This document shows, piece after piece, positions 17,400-26,700 of a stretch of DNA of 64,000 bases; position 1 is the stretch's first letter, and each line of letters begins with the position of its first letter. The notes under the pieces were generated by a model. That model did not search any database. It was not told the DNA's origin and saw only the letters and a list, made by a program, of their open reading frames with translations. Made by a program: the position numbers and the translations under genes. This DNA is from Nodosilinea sp. FACHB-131. Its GTDB lineage: Bacteria > Cyanobacteriota > Cyanobacteriia > Phormidesmidales > Phormidesmidaceae. Location of the stretch: contig NZ_JACJOF010000008.1 of assembly GCF_014695395.1 (NCBI RefSeq), forward strand, positions 1 to 64,000. Direction: 5' to 3'.

Positions 17400-18715
17400 C
17401 AGACCACATCCAGGGTTTTGCCCATGAGCTTGCGAAATTCGAGCATGGCCGTGTAAGTGGGCAGCACAAACACCGTGTCGCCGGAACTAGCCTTTTGAAA
17501 GGATAAATCAATTATTTGGCGGATCGATTCTTCGGCTGGGATGGGGCCGGGGGGAACATCCAGCGCATATTTTAGCCGTACTGCCATATCCTTGGCGCGA
17601 ACACCAGTGCAAAATATCCAGTCAATATTGGCTTGGTTGAGCCTTTCGAGTTCACTGTCCCATAGCCAGGAGACGTCTTTGCCGTCGGCGGTGTTGTCGT
17701 TGATGGCGAGGATGAGTTTAAGTCCAGGGATATTGCGCAGCAGCTCGAGACTGAGGCTAAAGCTGGCGGGATTTTTTACCAGCAGTAGGCGGTAGTTGAC
17801 CTGTTTATCGCCCTGCCGGCGGGTAAGGATTTCGCCTCGGCCAAAGGCTGGTTTAAAGGTTTTGAGCCCGGCGATCGCAGTGGCTCCGTCTATACCTAGG
17901 AGGTTAGCGATCGCGATCGCCGTCAGCGCGTTGTACACATGGAAGAACCCCGGCGAAACGGTCTTGGCTTGGGGTAGGTGCACCGTCTCATGATTGATTT
18001 GCCCCTGAACCGAAAAATCGGTGGTCAGGTCTTCGTTGATGTGAATGTTCGTCGCCTCTAGCCCTTCACTGCCGGGGACTCGGCGGTTGAGCTTGCCTTC
18101 ATAGGGCAGAAATCGGGCGTACTCTGGGGCAAGCGACATAAAATAGGTGGCGTTCTCCAGCCCCTGAGTGAGGCGAGAGGTGCGGGGATCGTCGCCATTG
18201 ACGACCACGGCGGCGGTAGGGCACTGGGCTATACCATCGCGAATTAGCTTTTCGGTGCGATCGATTTCACCGTAGGCATCGAGCTGGTCGCGGTAGAGGT
18301 TGGTGACGGCGATAATATTGGGCTTGATCAGCCTAGCGATGCGAGGCAGGGTGGCTTCTTCTACTTCTAGCACCGCATGGGTAAAGTCGAGGCGGCCAAC
18401 GGCGTTGCTCTGCTTAAGTAGCTCTGACAAAATACCCTGGCTGAGGTTGGCCCCGGCCTTGTTGCGCAGCACCTTGGCCTTCGGCGCCTGGTCAAGCACG
18501 GCACTGAGCATGGTCTGGCTGGTGGTTTTGCCGTTGGTGCCGGTAATGGCCACCACGACCGGGATTTGACTAACTAGTGCCTTTAGAACAAAGGGAAAAT
18601 AGCGGCCCACCAAGTAGCCTGGCAGTGCGGTACCTGACCCCCGCCCCGATACCCGCAGGGCCAGGGTCAGCAGCTTAGCAAAGGCGACAATAGGAATCAG
18701 CAGCAGTTGGTTCAT
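17399..18715 (-). CDS. murT: Lipid II isoglutaminyl synthase, Mur-ligase subunit MurT
   Basis: A 438-residue Mur-ligase-type ATPase that activates the D-Glu carboxyl of lipid II for amidation by GatD. The P-loop VVAITGTNGKTTSQTM is near residue 57, and the C-terminal DUF1727 part has the conserved ADGKDVSWLWDSELERL with the catalytic-region Asp (about 347). The insertion that carries a Cys4 zinc ribbon in firmicute MurT (CxxC pairs) is here replaced by a cysteine-free stretch (residues about 215-265). ATG 18715 gives the family N-terminus; the frame remains open upstream to 18931 without plausible coding. It heads a minus-strand unit with gatD and lepB. Confidence 0.9.
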   Translation of the reverse strand: MNQLLLIPIVAFAKLLTLALRVSGRGSGTALPGYLVGRYFPFVLKALVSQIPVVVAITGTNGKTTSQTMLSAVLDQAPKAKVLRNKAGANLSQGILSELLKQSNAVGRLDFTHAVLEVEEATLPRIARLIKPNIIAVTNLYRDQLDAYGEIDRTEKLIRDGIAQCPTAAVVVNGDDPRTSRLTQGLENATYFMSLAPEYARFLPYEGKLNRRVPGSEGLEATNIHINEDLTTDFSVQGQINHETVHLPQAKTVSPGFFHVYNALTAIAIANLLGIDGATAIAGLKTFKPAFGRGEILTRRQGDKQVNYRLLLVKNPASFSLSLELLRNIPGLKLILAINDNTADGKDVSWLWDSELERLNQANIDWIFCTGVRAKDMAVRLKYALDVPPGPIPAEESIRQIIDLSFQKASSGDTVFVLPTYTAMLEFRKLMGKTLDVV

Positions 18716-18855
18716 GGCCGGGCCAGGCAGATCATGAGGGAAAGGGTAGCAGAGTGTAGGGACAGACCCACGGGTCTGCTCTAATTTTTTGAGGCGAGGG
18801 GATGGAGAGACGCATTTTCGCGGCTTGGAGGAACACACGATATTGAAGGGAATTT

Positions 18856-19653
18856 GTGAACAATCGCGGTTCAGTTCTATGGGTGATTGGGGGTACAGGG
18901 GAGGCGGTGGAGTTGGCCGCTGCCTTGGCAATGGAACAGATTCCCTGTTTGGTCACGGTGACCACGGCGATCGCACGGCACGCCTATAAAAAGAGTACCT
19001 ACTTGAAGGTTCTAGTCGGGGGATTGGACGTGGCGTCGCTGGGGGAGTTTATTCAGGCCCAGCGGATCGAGGCAGTGCTGGACGTGTCCCATCCGTTCGC
19101 GGTAGAAATTTCACAAGGGGCGATCGCCGCCGCCCGTACCCTCAACCTCCCCTACTGGCGATACGAACGTCCTGCTATAGAACCCTCTTCTAACGAGCGC
19201 ATTCACTATATAGAAGACCTGCAGACTGTGCTCACCCCAGAAGTTCTGCTGGGACAGCGCACATTGCTGACCCTGGGCTATCGCTGGCTGCACCGCTTTG
19301 CCCCCTGGCAGACCCAGGCCACCCTATTTGCCCGTATCCTACCGTCGCCGGTAGCATTGGAAGCCGCCCTAGCAGCGGGCTTTACCCCCGATCGCCTGAT
19401 CGCCCTCCGACCTCCCATTAGCGCCGCGTTAGAATGTGCCCTTTGGCAGCAGTGGCGCATCACTCAAGTTATTACTAAAGCCTCTGGCGCGCCTGGGGGA
19501 GAAGATATCAAGGGCACAGCTGCTGAACGGCTAGAAATTTCTCTATATATTTTGAATCGTCCTCAGCTCGATTACCCAGCGGTGTGTCGCAGCCAGGAGG
19601 AGGCTTTGGCGGTTTGCCTGGGGTGGTGGCGATCGCACCAAGGTTATGGGTAA
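18856..19653 (+). CDS. cobK: Precorrin-6A reductase
   Basis: A 265-residue enzyme that reduces precorrin-6A (or cobalt-precorrin-6A) in corrin ring synthesis for cobalamin, using NAD(P)H. The N-terminal VLWVIGGTGEAVELAAAL is the nucleotide-binding motif; DVSHPFAVEISQGAIAAA and ITKASGAPGG are typical of CobK/CbiJ. The start codon is GTG 18856, with GAAGGGAA upstream as a usable ribosome site. It is divergent from murT with about 140 bases between. It is not clustered with other cob genes; cobB lies at 40295. No cobalamin riboswitch was seen upstream. Confidence 0.9.
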   Translation: MNNRGSVLWVIGGTGEAVELAAALAMEQIPCLVTVTTAIARHAYKKSTYLKVLVGGLDVASLGEFIQAQRIEAVLDVSHPFAVEISQGAIAAARTLNLPYWRYERPAIEPSSNERIHYIEDLQTVLTPEVLLGQRTLLTLGYRWLHRFAPWQTQATLFARILPSPVALEAALAAGFTPDRLIALRPPISAALECALWQQWRITQVITKASGAPGGEDIKGTAAERLEISLYILNRPQLDYPAVCRSQEEALAVCLGWWRSHQGYG

Positions 19654-19940
19654 AAAACTGCCTAGGCATCCCTTCCAGCTTCACTGGCTGATCTCCTTCC
19701 CCAGAGGTAGTTAAGTCCTCTCAAGAATGCTATTCTTGGCCTTCAATTTGTGCGCTACTATGGGCTATCCCCAGTTTCAGCCGGCCGGGATTACCTTTGC
19801 AAAAGTTGCTGTATGTCGCCAAAAATAGGGATTTTCTACGTCTAAGGGCAAAGACGTGCGCCAATTTTTCGGTTAGCCCCTATATTTAGTTGGTCATTTG
19901 GTTTGTTGAGTCTCACGAGAGCATTTTGCACAGGTCGTCC

Positions 19941-21395
19941 ATGACAGCTTTTCCCATGCCATCCGGGCCGTCACCTTCTTTTGAGAGCGTTAGCAGTAGC
20001 GCTCTGCCAGATACTCCACCCGTGTTTGCCCTTAAGGAACTGGTGGCTCGGCTGCAGCGTGAGCAGTACAAAATTCAAGATTTGCTCAGTTCGCTGGGGT
20101 TTGCCCTCCGCAGCCTCAACAACCTGAATCAGTTCCTAGAGCTGATTCCCATGATTGCCAGTCGGGTAACTGATGCTAGCGGCGGTGCCCTGGTGCTGTT
20201 TCGAGCCGATGGGCAGGTCCGTTTAGAGCGACTGCACTGCCAGAGCGAAGACCAGTGCCAGGATGTGCGATCGGCCCTAGAGGCCGCTACCCGCCAAGTG
20301 ACAGCTAGCTTTAAAGCCGCCCCTGAGAGCAGCATGATGTCGATGGCGCGCAATGCTATGCTGGCCCTCGATCGCCAGGTCAACCGCTACCTGGGCGACG
20401 AGTTTCAGCTGTTTGGCACCGCTATCATCGTGCAAAACGTGGAGCGGGGTCGGCTCTACGTGTTCAGCCGCGACCCGGACTATGCCTGGACGGAGACCCG
20501 CCAGAAGCTGGTGCGCCTGGTAGCTGATCAGACCTCGGTGGCGATCGAAAACAATGAGCTGACAGCGGCGGTGCGCAAAAAAGAGCGCCTCGATCGCGAG
20601 CTTGAAATTGGCGCTGAAATTCAGCTGCAATTGCTGCCCCGCGAGTGCCCCGCTATCCAGGGGATGGATTTGGCCGCTAAATGCCGCACCGCTCACAAGG
20701 TAGGCGGCGACTACTACGACTTTATCCCCACCACCTTTGATCAGCTGCGCCAGGCCGGCTCCCAGCAGACGGCAGCGGCTCCCTGGAGCTTTGCCATTGG
20801 GGATGTGATGGGTAAAGGGGTGCCCGCCGGGTTAATCATGACCATGATGCGGGGCATGCTGCGCACTGAAGTGCTCAACGGCCATTCGCCCGCCCGCATT
20901 TTGCAAGACTTAAACTTCGTCATGCACAGCGATTTAGAAAGCTCGAACCGCTTTGTGACGCTGTTCTACGCCGAGTACAATCCTAAAACTCGCCGCCTGG
21001 CCTACGGCAACGCCGCACACAATCCACCGCTGCTGTGGCAAGCTGCCACCAACACCATCACCCGGCTCGATACCCCTGGCATGCTGCTGGGGTTGGATAT
21101 GAACACCGAGTATTGCGAAGCCGAGGTAGAGCTTCAGCCGGGCGACACGGTGGTGTTTTACACCGACGGTTTTACCGAGGCCGCCAACCCTCGGGGTGAG
21201 CGCTTTGAGGAAGAAAACCTGGAGCGGGCTCTCCAGTGGGCCTGCCGCAACTGCACATCAGCCGAGGCAATTTTAGACTACACCTTTAACTTGATCGATC
21301 GCTTCATTGGGGGCGATCGCAGCAACGACGACGACATGACTCTGGTGGTGATGCGGGTGAAGCCAGAACTTCAGCTCAATCTATTTGACAACTAG
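19941..21395 (+). CDS. PP2C-type (SpoIIE/RsbU) serine phosphatase with GAF domain
   Basis: A 484-residue regulator. Residues about 40-215 contain a coiled region and a GAF-type sensor (ALVLFRADGQVRLERL); residues about 225-470 are a SpoIIE/RsbU PP2C phosphatase with the metal-binding motifs VGGDYYDF, GDVMGKGVPAGLIM and VVFYTDGFTEAAN, and a terminal NDDDMTLVVM. Such enzymes dephosphorylate anti-sigma-factor antagonists in partner-switching pathways. No anti-sigma factor or antagonist gene is adjacent. ATG 19941 is preferred; a further in-frame start lies at 19890. Confidence 0.87.
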   Translation: MTAFPMPSGPSPSFESVSSSALPDTPPVFALKELVARLQREQYKIQDLLSSLGFALRSLNNLNQFLELIPMIASRVTDASGGALVLFRADGQVRLERLHCQSEDQCQDVRSALEAATRQVTASFKAAPESSMMSMARNAMLALDRQVNRYLGDEFQLFGTAIIVQNVERGRLYVFSRDPDYAWTETRQKLVRLVADQTSVAIENNELTAAVRKKERLDRELEIGAEIQLQLLPRECPAIQGMDLAAKCRTAHKVGGDYYDFIPTTFDQLRQAGSQQTAAAPWSFAIGDVMGKGVPAGLIMTMMRGMLRTEVLNGHSPARILQDLNFVMHSDLESSNRFVTLFYAEYNPKTRRLAYGNAAHNPPLLWQAATNTITRLDTPGMLLGLDMNTEYCEAEVELQPGDTVVFYTDGFTEAANPRGERFEEENLERALQWACRNCTSAEAILDYTFNLIDRFIGGDRSNDDDMTLVVMRVKPELQLNLFDN

Positions 21396-21516
21396 CGCGA
21401 TCTCAAATTCTCGGCCTAAATTCTCGGGTTGGCAGCGCTAGACTTGAGGTATCTAGCCTCAATTTGGCGATGTTGCCGTTTCCGAAGGTGAGGCGACCCT
21501 TGGCCGCGATCGCGTT

Positions 21517-22113
21517 ATGTTCACATCCCTAACCCAGTCATCGTTGAGACGAGGCGTTGCTCTGGCTGGTGCCGGTCTACTAACCCTGGGCTCTACCTGG
21601 GGATTTTTGGCGCCAACCTCCGCCCCGGCGATTCAGTACTCTGACGGCACCGTAGGTTTTTCGTACCCGCCGCGCTTGACCGAAAGCTACGCCACCCGCA
21701 ATCTGGTCAGCGACAGCAATGTCACCTACTACCTCACCTTTGATTTCCCTGAGGCGGCAGTTGAGCCTTTGGAGCGGGTGGTGATTCGCCTGAATGAAGG
21801 CTATGACCCAATTTTTCGCTACCGGCTAGATGCCACTGAAGCCTTTGCCAACACCCCCAATGGCCGGGTGTCGTTACCCTTGGGCGAACTCACCCAAGAC
21901 CAGGACGCCCGCGAATTGTCGATTTCCTTCGATCCGCCTGCTGAACCTGGGGTACCGATCACCCTGGCTCTACGCCCCGTGCGGAATCCTCGTTTCGGCG
22001 GGGTCTATCTGTTTGGCGCAACGGCCTACCCGGTGGGCGAAACGGTGGAATCTACCTTTATGGGTTATGCCCGGCTGTCGTTTTATGAGCGGGATCGCGA
22101 TCGCTGGCCCTAG
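21517..22113 (+). CDS. Exported DUF2808 protein
   Basis: A 198-residue protein with a signal peptide (SSLRRGVALAGAGLLTLGST, cleavage near APA) followed by one DUF2808 domain: YATRNLVSDSNVTYYLTFDF and a GGVYLFGATAYPVGE segment. DUF2808 proteins are widespread in cyanobacteria and are expected outside the cytoplasmic membrane; their function is unknown. It is followed 30 bases later by the RNA ligase-like gene on the same strand. Confidence 0.82.
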   Translation: MFTSLTQSSLRRGVALAGAGLLTLGSTWGFLAPTSAPAIQYSDGTVGFSYPPRLTESYATRNLVSDSNVTYYLTFDFPEAAVEPLERVVIRLNEGYDPIFRYRLDATEAFANTPNGRVSLPLGELTQDQDARELSISFDPPAEPGVPITLALRPVRNPRFGGVYLFGATAYPVGETVESTFMGYARLSFYERDRDRWP

Positions 22114-22143
22114 CCCCAACTCTCATTGTTAAGGTTTGCCCCC

Positions 22144-22734
22144 ATGGCTAGCCCATCGCCAGAGTCGGCGCGATTTTTTGTGGCCCTACTGCCGCCCCAG
22201 CCGGTGCAGGACGCCATCACCGCCATCAAGCAGGACGTTGAGCGGCGCTTTGGCAGCAAGGCCGCCCTCAGATCCCCACCCCACATCACCCTACAGCCGC
22301 CCTTTGAGTGGCCTCTAGAGCGGCTGGACGAGCTACAGCACCATCTGCATAGATTTGCCGGTCAGCAGCGGCCTATTCCCATTGTTCTAGAAGGGTTTAG
22401 CGCTTTTCCGCCGCGAGTGATCTATGTAGACGTGCACCAGACGGCAGCGTTGATGGCCATTCAACCAGCCTTAATAAGCCATCTAGACACCCACTGTGGG
22501 CTGCGGCAGGGCTACCGAGCCGGTGCTCATCGCCGCACCCCTTGGCCCTTTACCCCCCATGTCACCGTGGGCTTCCGTGACCTTGCGCCCGCTGCCTTTC
22601 ACCAGGCCTGGGCTGAGTTTGAGCACCGCCCTTTCTCAGCCGATTTTGAGGTGCCTACCCTCACCCTGCTCCGTCACGATGGGCAGGTATGGCAAATTTT
22701 TTCTGAGCAGCCGCTGGGTGCGCCAAAGCCTTGA
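22144..22734 (+). CDS. thpR: 2'-5' RNA ligase / cyclic phosphodiesterase family protein
   Basis: A 196-residue 2H-phosphoesterase. The two catalytic H-x-T motifs are present: PHITLQ (about 49) and PHVTVG (about 140). Family members open 2',3'-cyclic phosphates or join RNA 2'-5' in vitro; their cell role is unclear. ATG 22144 (MASPSPESARFFVALLPP) is chosen; an upstream TTG at 22126 adds six residues. It is probably co-transcribed with the DUF2808 gene. Confidence 0.85.
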   Translation: MASPSPESARFFVALLPPQPVQDAITAIKQDVERRFGSKAALRSPPHITLQPPFEWPLERLDELQHHLHRFAGQQRPIPIVLEGFSAFPPRVIYVDVHQTAALMAIQPALISHLDTHCGLRQGYRAGAHRRTPWPFTPHVTVGFRDLAPAAFHQAWAEFEHRPFSADFEVPTLTLLRHDGQVWQIFSEQPLGAPKP

Positions 22735-22785
22735 GTTACCAGGCATACGGGATTATGTAGAAGCTTATACAGAATAGAAATTCCC

Positions 22786-22817
22786 TTGACATCACCCAAA
22801 ACCGTAGCTTACTATAC
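22786..22817 (+). promoter_or_regulatory. gifB promoter with NtcA site over the -10 box
   Basis: TTGACA at 22786-22791 and TACTAT at 22810-22815 are separated by 18 bases, a good sigma-70 promoter. A perfect NtcA consensus GTA-N8-TAC (22804-22817) lies directly over the -10 box, the position expected for repression by NtcA. This matches the known arrangement of NtcA-repressed gif genes in Synechocystis. Confidence 0.8.
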
Positions 22818-22832
22818 AGAAGTAATCAGAAA

Positions 22833-22906
22833 TTCGTTCATCTCGCTTTTTCGTTACTGGCTAAAGCGAGACGGAAGTAGGGGTTAATAGCCCCCGAAGG
22901 AACGCG
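22833..22906 (+). ncRNA. Glutamine riboswitch (glnA RNA motif)
   Basis: The leader carries the conserved core of the glnA/glutamine riboswitch: P1 CGTTC (22835-22839) with GAACG (22900-22904); P2 TCTCGC (22841-22846) with GCGAGA (22866-22871); the invariant GACGGAAGTAGG after P2; P3 GGGG (22880-22883) with CCCC (22891-22894); and CCGAAGGAACG closing P1. The element binds L-glutamine. It sits 44 bases before gifB, the same place as in Synechocystis gifB, where glutamine binding raises expression of the inhibitor. Confidence 0.93.
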
Positions 22907-22945
22907 CCCCAATGTTCTGATCAAACCCTTGATCTTTTGGAGGCG
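22905..22945 (+). promoter_or_regulatory. Possible Shine-Dalgarno-sequestering stem of gifB
   Basis: CGCCCCAA (22905-22912), which directly abuts the 3' strand of riboswitch P1, can pair with TTGGaGGCG (22937-22945; one A bulge), covering the GGAGG ribosome site at 22939-22943. Ligand-stabilised P1 could compete with this stem. The pairing is seen; the switching role is inference. Confidence 0.45.
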
Positions 22946-22950
22946 ACCCC

Positions 22951-23421
22951 ATGCAACTTACCTATCGCGGCGTAAGCCACGACTACAATCCCCCCGTTGT
23001 GGAATCCAACTTAACCGATGAAGTTGGCAAGTTCCGCGGTGTAGATATTCGATTTCGCACTGTTAAGAAAGCTGCTGTGCAACAGCCCACCCTGGACTTG
23101 GTCTATCGTGGTGTGGCCTATCAGACCGGCACCTCTGAGGTAGCCCCTGTCGTTGAGACAGCGCCTGTCGTTGCCACAGCGCCCGTGGCTGCGATCGCCG
23201 CTCCCGCAGTGGCAACCACCCTTAGCACCGAAGACAGAGCCCGCATGAGCATGATGAACCGTCATCGCTCCGTGAAGCAGCGTCAGCAATCGATGCTGGC
23301 CCGTCTGGCTACCGAAGCTGGTCTGCCCGCCGAAGCTGCCCAATACTGGAACCACATTCAGGGCAAGGTGCACCCTAGCTTTTGGGCTACCTACAGCCGC
23401 AGCGGTGCAGCTGTTAGCTAA
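22951..23421 (+). CDS. gifB: Glutamine synthetase inactivating factor IF17-like, with DUF4278 N-terminus
   Basis: A 156-residue protein. Residues about 93-156 (STEDRARMSMMNRHRSVKQR, then QQSMLARLATEAG and FWATYSRS) match the GS-binding module of cyanobacterial inactivating factors IF7/IF17, including the spaced arginines known to contact glutamine synthetase. Residues 1-60 hold two DUF4278-like motifs (LTYRGVSHDY, LVYRGVAYQ), joined by an Ala/Pro/Val linker. By binding GlnA it would switch off ammonium assimilation when nitrogen is plentiful. The upstream NtcA site, the glutamine riboswitch and a perfect terminator make a complete single-gene unit. IF17 of Synechocystis is of similar length (about 149). 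An automatic pipeline may name it only DUF4278. Confidence 0.9.
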   Translation: MQLTYRGVSHDYNPPVVESNLTDEVGKFRGVDIRFRTVKKAAVQQPTLDLVYRGVAYQTGTSEVAPVVETAPVVATAPVAAIAAPAVATTLSTEDRARMSMMNRHRSVKQRQQSMLARLATEAGLPAEAAQYWNHIQGKVHPSFWATYSRSGAAVS

Positions 23422-23440
23422 GCACTCGACCTGTTGAATA

Positions 23441-23478
23441 AACAGCCCCTGCCAGCAACGTCTGGCAGGGGCTGTTTT
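23441..23478 (+). terminator. Terminator of gifB
   Basis: A perfect 15-bp stem (23441-23455 with 23462-23476; core CAGCCCCTGCCAG) with loop CAACGT, ending in TTTT. It lies 20 bases after the gifB stop codon. Confidence 0.93.
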
Positions 23479-23770
23479 GTTGGCAGCTGATGCCGGAACC
23501 TGTCCTTTAGAGCAATCCGGCTGTAAATACCGCTAGCACCTCAGCGGGTTTGTTGCCGAAAGAAGTAGATTGGGCGAGATAAATTGCCGAGCAGTTGGGA
23601 AATATAGGTCCATTGATATGGGGCAGTAGTGATACAGAAGGAAAGCTGCCCCCGCCCAAATTAGTGGTCAAGCAGATTAGATTCACGCTTAGAACTTCCC
23701 TTTTTGCCCCGTGTTTTCTAAACCCCTGATGTGGTGAGACCTAACCGCCTAGGGTGTCTCCATTTACCTG

Positions 23771-26700
23771 TTGTTCCTCGCTCCACACTCGATTGTGTCT
23801 CTAACTTCTAACGGGTTGCCTGTAAACCTTGGCCCTTTGCCCCAAGCTGGCTTAGGGCAAGAGGGGGTAGCTTTAGAATCTCAAGGTCGCAACCTCTTCA
23901 ACATGGCTTTGGATGCCATGCTCATTGCTAACGATCAGGGGCAGTATGTTGAGGCGAATCCTGCTGCCTGTAAGCTGCTGAACTGTGTACGAGACCAGAT
24001 CATTGGCCGCACCATTGCCGATTTTTGTGTTTTGCCTCCTGGGGTTGATTTGCATCAACAGTGGCAGATCTTTTTGGCCCAGGGCCACATGCAGGGAGAA
24101 GTTGCTTTCAGGGTAGGCAACGGGGAAGAACGAATTGTGGAGTATGCGGCTACGGCTAATGTTTCTCCCCACTTTCACCTGTCTATTCTGCGAGATATCA
24201 CTGGGCGCAAGCAGGCCGAGGCGCTCAAGGAGCATCTCAACCAAATGCTTACCCAGCAGGTTAAAGAACGCACCGAGGAATTGCGAGTTGTGCAAACTCA
24301 GCTCGCCCACAAGCACTCGTTGCTTGACAACATTCTCAGCAATATTGACGGCGTGGTTTGGTCAATCGATCTACAAACGATGACAACCCGGTATGTCAAT
24401 TCTGCTGTAGAGACCCTCTATGGCTATTCTAAAGAGGCTTTTTTAGATACCGCTGACCTGTGGCGCAGTCTGATTTACCCGGCTGACCAACCCAAAATCG
24501 AGCAGTTTTTGGGGCAGCTCGGCGGGCAAGAACGCTTTGATCTGGAGTACCGCATTACCCGAGCCGATGGAGAGCTGCGCTGGGTGCGCGATCGCTCTCG
24601 GGTGGTTTATGACCCAGAGGGCAATCCGGTCCGCCTAGACAGCGTCGCCACTGACATTACTGAACAAAAGCAGCTAGAGGAAGCCCTGCGCCTGAGTGAA
24701 AGTCGGCTGCGGGCCATTTTTCAGCAGGCGGCCTTGGGCATCAACCAGGCGTCCCTAGACGGTTATTTTTTGCAGGCTAACCAGGCCTACTGCGACATGC
24801 TAGGTTACAGCGAGGCAGAACTTCTTCAGCTGCGCTATCAAGATATTGCTCACCCTGACGAACGGCAAGAAACGGAAGCTGCCCTGGCCAGGCTCTACGC
24901 CGGGCAAACCTCGTCAGTTACGTTAGAGAAACGCTACTTTCACAAAGATGGCAGCATCCGGTGGACAAATCTAGTGCTGTCTATTCTCCGCGATGCCGAT
25001 GGACAGGCGATTTCGGACATTGCGATTGTGCAGGACATCAGCGATCGCAAACAGATAGAGCAAGCCCTTGAAGAAGAGCGTAGCCTGTTCATTGATGGCC
25101 CCACCGTCGTCATTCGCTGGGGGCCGACCGATGAATGGCCTGTGGAGTATGTCTCCCCAAACGTGCGGGCCCAGCTTGGCTATGAACCGAGCGATCTCGT
25201 GGAGGGCCGTGTAGCCTTCGCCTCACTCATTCACCCAGACGATATCGACAAGGTACAAGCTGAGGTAAGCGCGGCTGTGGTGGCCCAAATACCTTTCCTT
25301 GCCACAGAATATCGGCTGCGCCATGCCAACGGCGACTATCGGTGGATCGATGAATTTACTCGGATCATCTATGGAACCGACGGTGCAGTAGTCAGGTTTT
25401 TGGGCTACGTGCAGGACATCACCGAGCGCAAGCAAACGGCGCTGGCTCTGCAAGAGAGCGAGGCTACAAAGCAGGCCATGTTGTCAGCGATTCCCGATCT
25501 GCTCATGCGCATCGATCGCTATGGTCTACGCTATGACTTTATCTCTGGCGGCGAGATTACCCTCTACGGCGACGTTGACACTCAGCGCCCTCAGTCAGTC
25601 TACGAAATGCTGCCTCAAGCGCTAGCCGATCAGCGGCTGCACTTCATTCGGCAGGCGCTCGACACCGGCGAGCGGCAGATCTACGAATACACCATTACTG
25701 TAGACGGCCATCCCTACTACGAAGAGGCGCGGATCGTGCCCTTGGAGGGGGACAAGGCGCTGGTGATGGTGCGGGATGTCTCTGACCGAGTAACGGCAGA
25801 GAAGGCTTTACGGGAGAGTCAGCAGCGCTTTCAGGCAATTTTTGACCAGATGTATCAGTTCATTGGTCTGCTGACGCCAGAAGGTATTTTGCTAGAGGCT
25901 AATCAAACCGCCCTAGCCTTTGGCGGCTTCAGTCGAGAAGATGTGGTGAATCGCCCCGCATGGGAAACGGGCTGGTGGGATGTTTCCCCTGAAACCCAGG
26001 CGCAGCTCAAGCAGGCGATCGCGGCCGCTGGCCGAGGTGAGTTTGTGCGCTATGAGGTGACAATACAGGGGGCCAATCAGCAGATGATGACCATCGATTT
26101 TTCCCTGCGGCCGGTTTTAGATGACCAAGGTCAGGTGGTGCTGCTGATTCCAGAGGGGCGCGATATCACCCAGCGCAAGCATATGGAAGAAGAGCTTGAG
26201 CGCACCAAAGTCTTTTTGGAGCAAACCAACAGCGTAGCCCGCGTTGGCGGCTGGGAAGTCGATCTGCAACAGAACCTGGTGCACTGGACCCCCACTACCC
26301 GAGAAATCCATGAGGTAGATGCCGACTTTGAGCCCACCTTGGCGACAGCGCTCAGTTTTTACCCTTCGGGCGCTAACCGTCAGCGCATGGCCGCTGCCAT
26401 CGAAAACGCGCGCCTCACCGGGCAACCCTGGGATGAGAAGCTACAGGTAGTGACCGCTAGGGGAAATCTGCGCTGGGTGCGATCGCTGGGGCAGGCGGAG
26501 TTTGTCGATGGCACTTGCATCCGCCTTTTTGGAGCGTTTCAAGACATCGATGCCCAGATGCGGGCAGACATGCAGCTGCAAGAGTTGACTCAACAATTAC
26601 AGCAGGCGAACGGAGAGCTAAGTCGGGTTGCCACTACAGATGCCCTCACCCAAGTGGCCAACCGACGCTGTTTCGATCAGGTATTCATGCAGGAGTGGAC

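Noticed and set aside
16844-17506. 220-residue plus-strand frame
   Set aside because: Antisense to gatD and the end of murT; no recognisable domain.
18716-18855. Cobalamin riboswitch before cobK
   Set aside because: The spacer is only 140 bases and no B12-box-like sequence was seen there or before cobB.
21444-21462. Terminator after the PP2C phosphatase gene
   Set aside because: TTGAGG / CCTCAA is only 6 bp with three T; may be chance.
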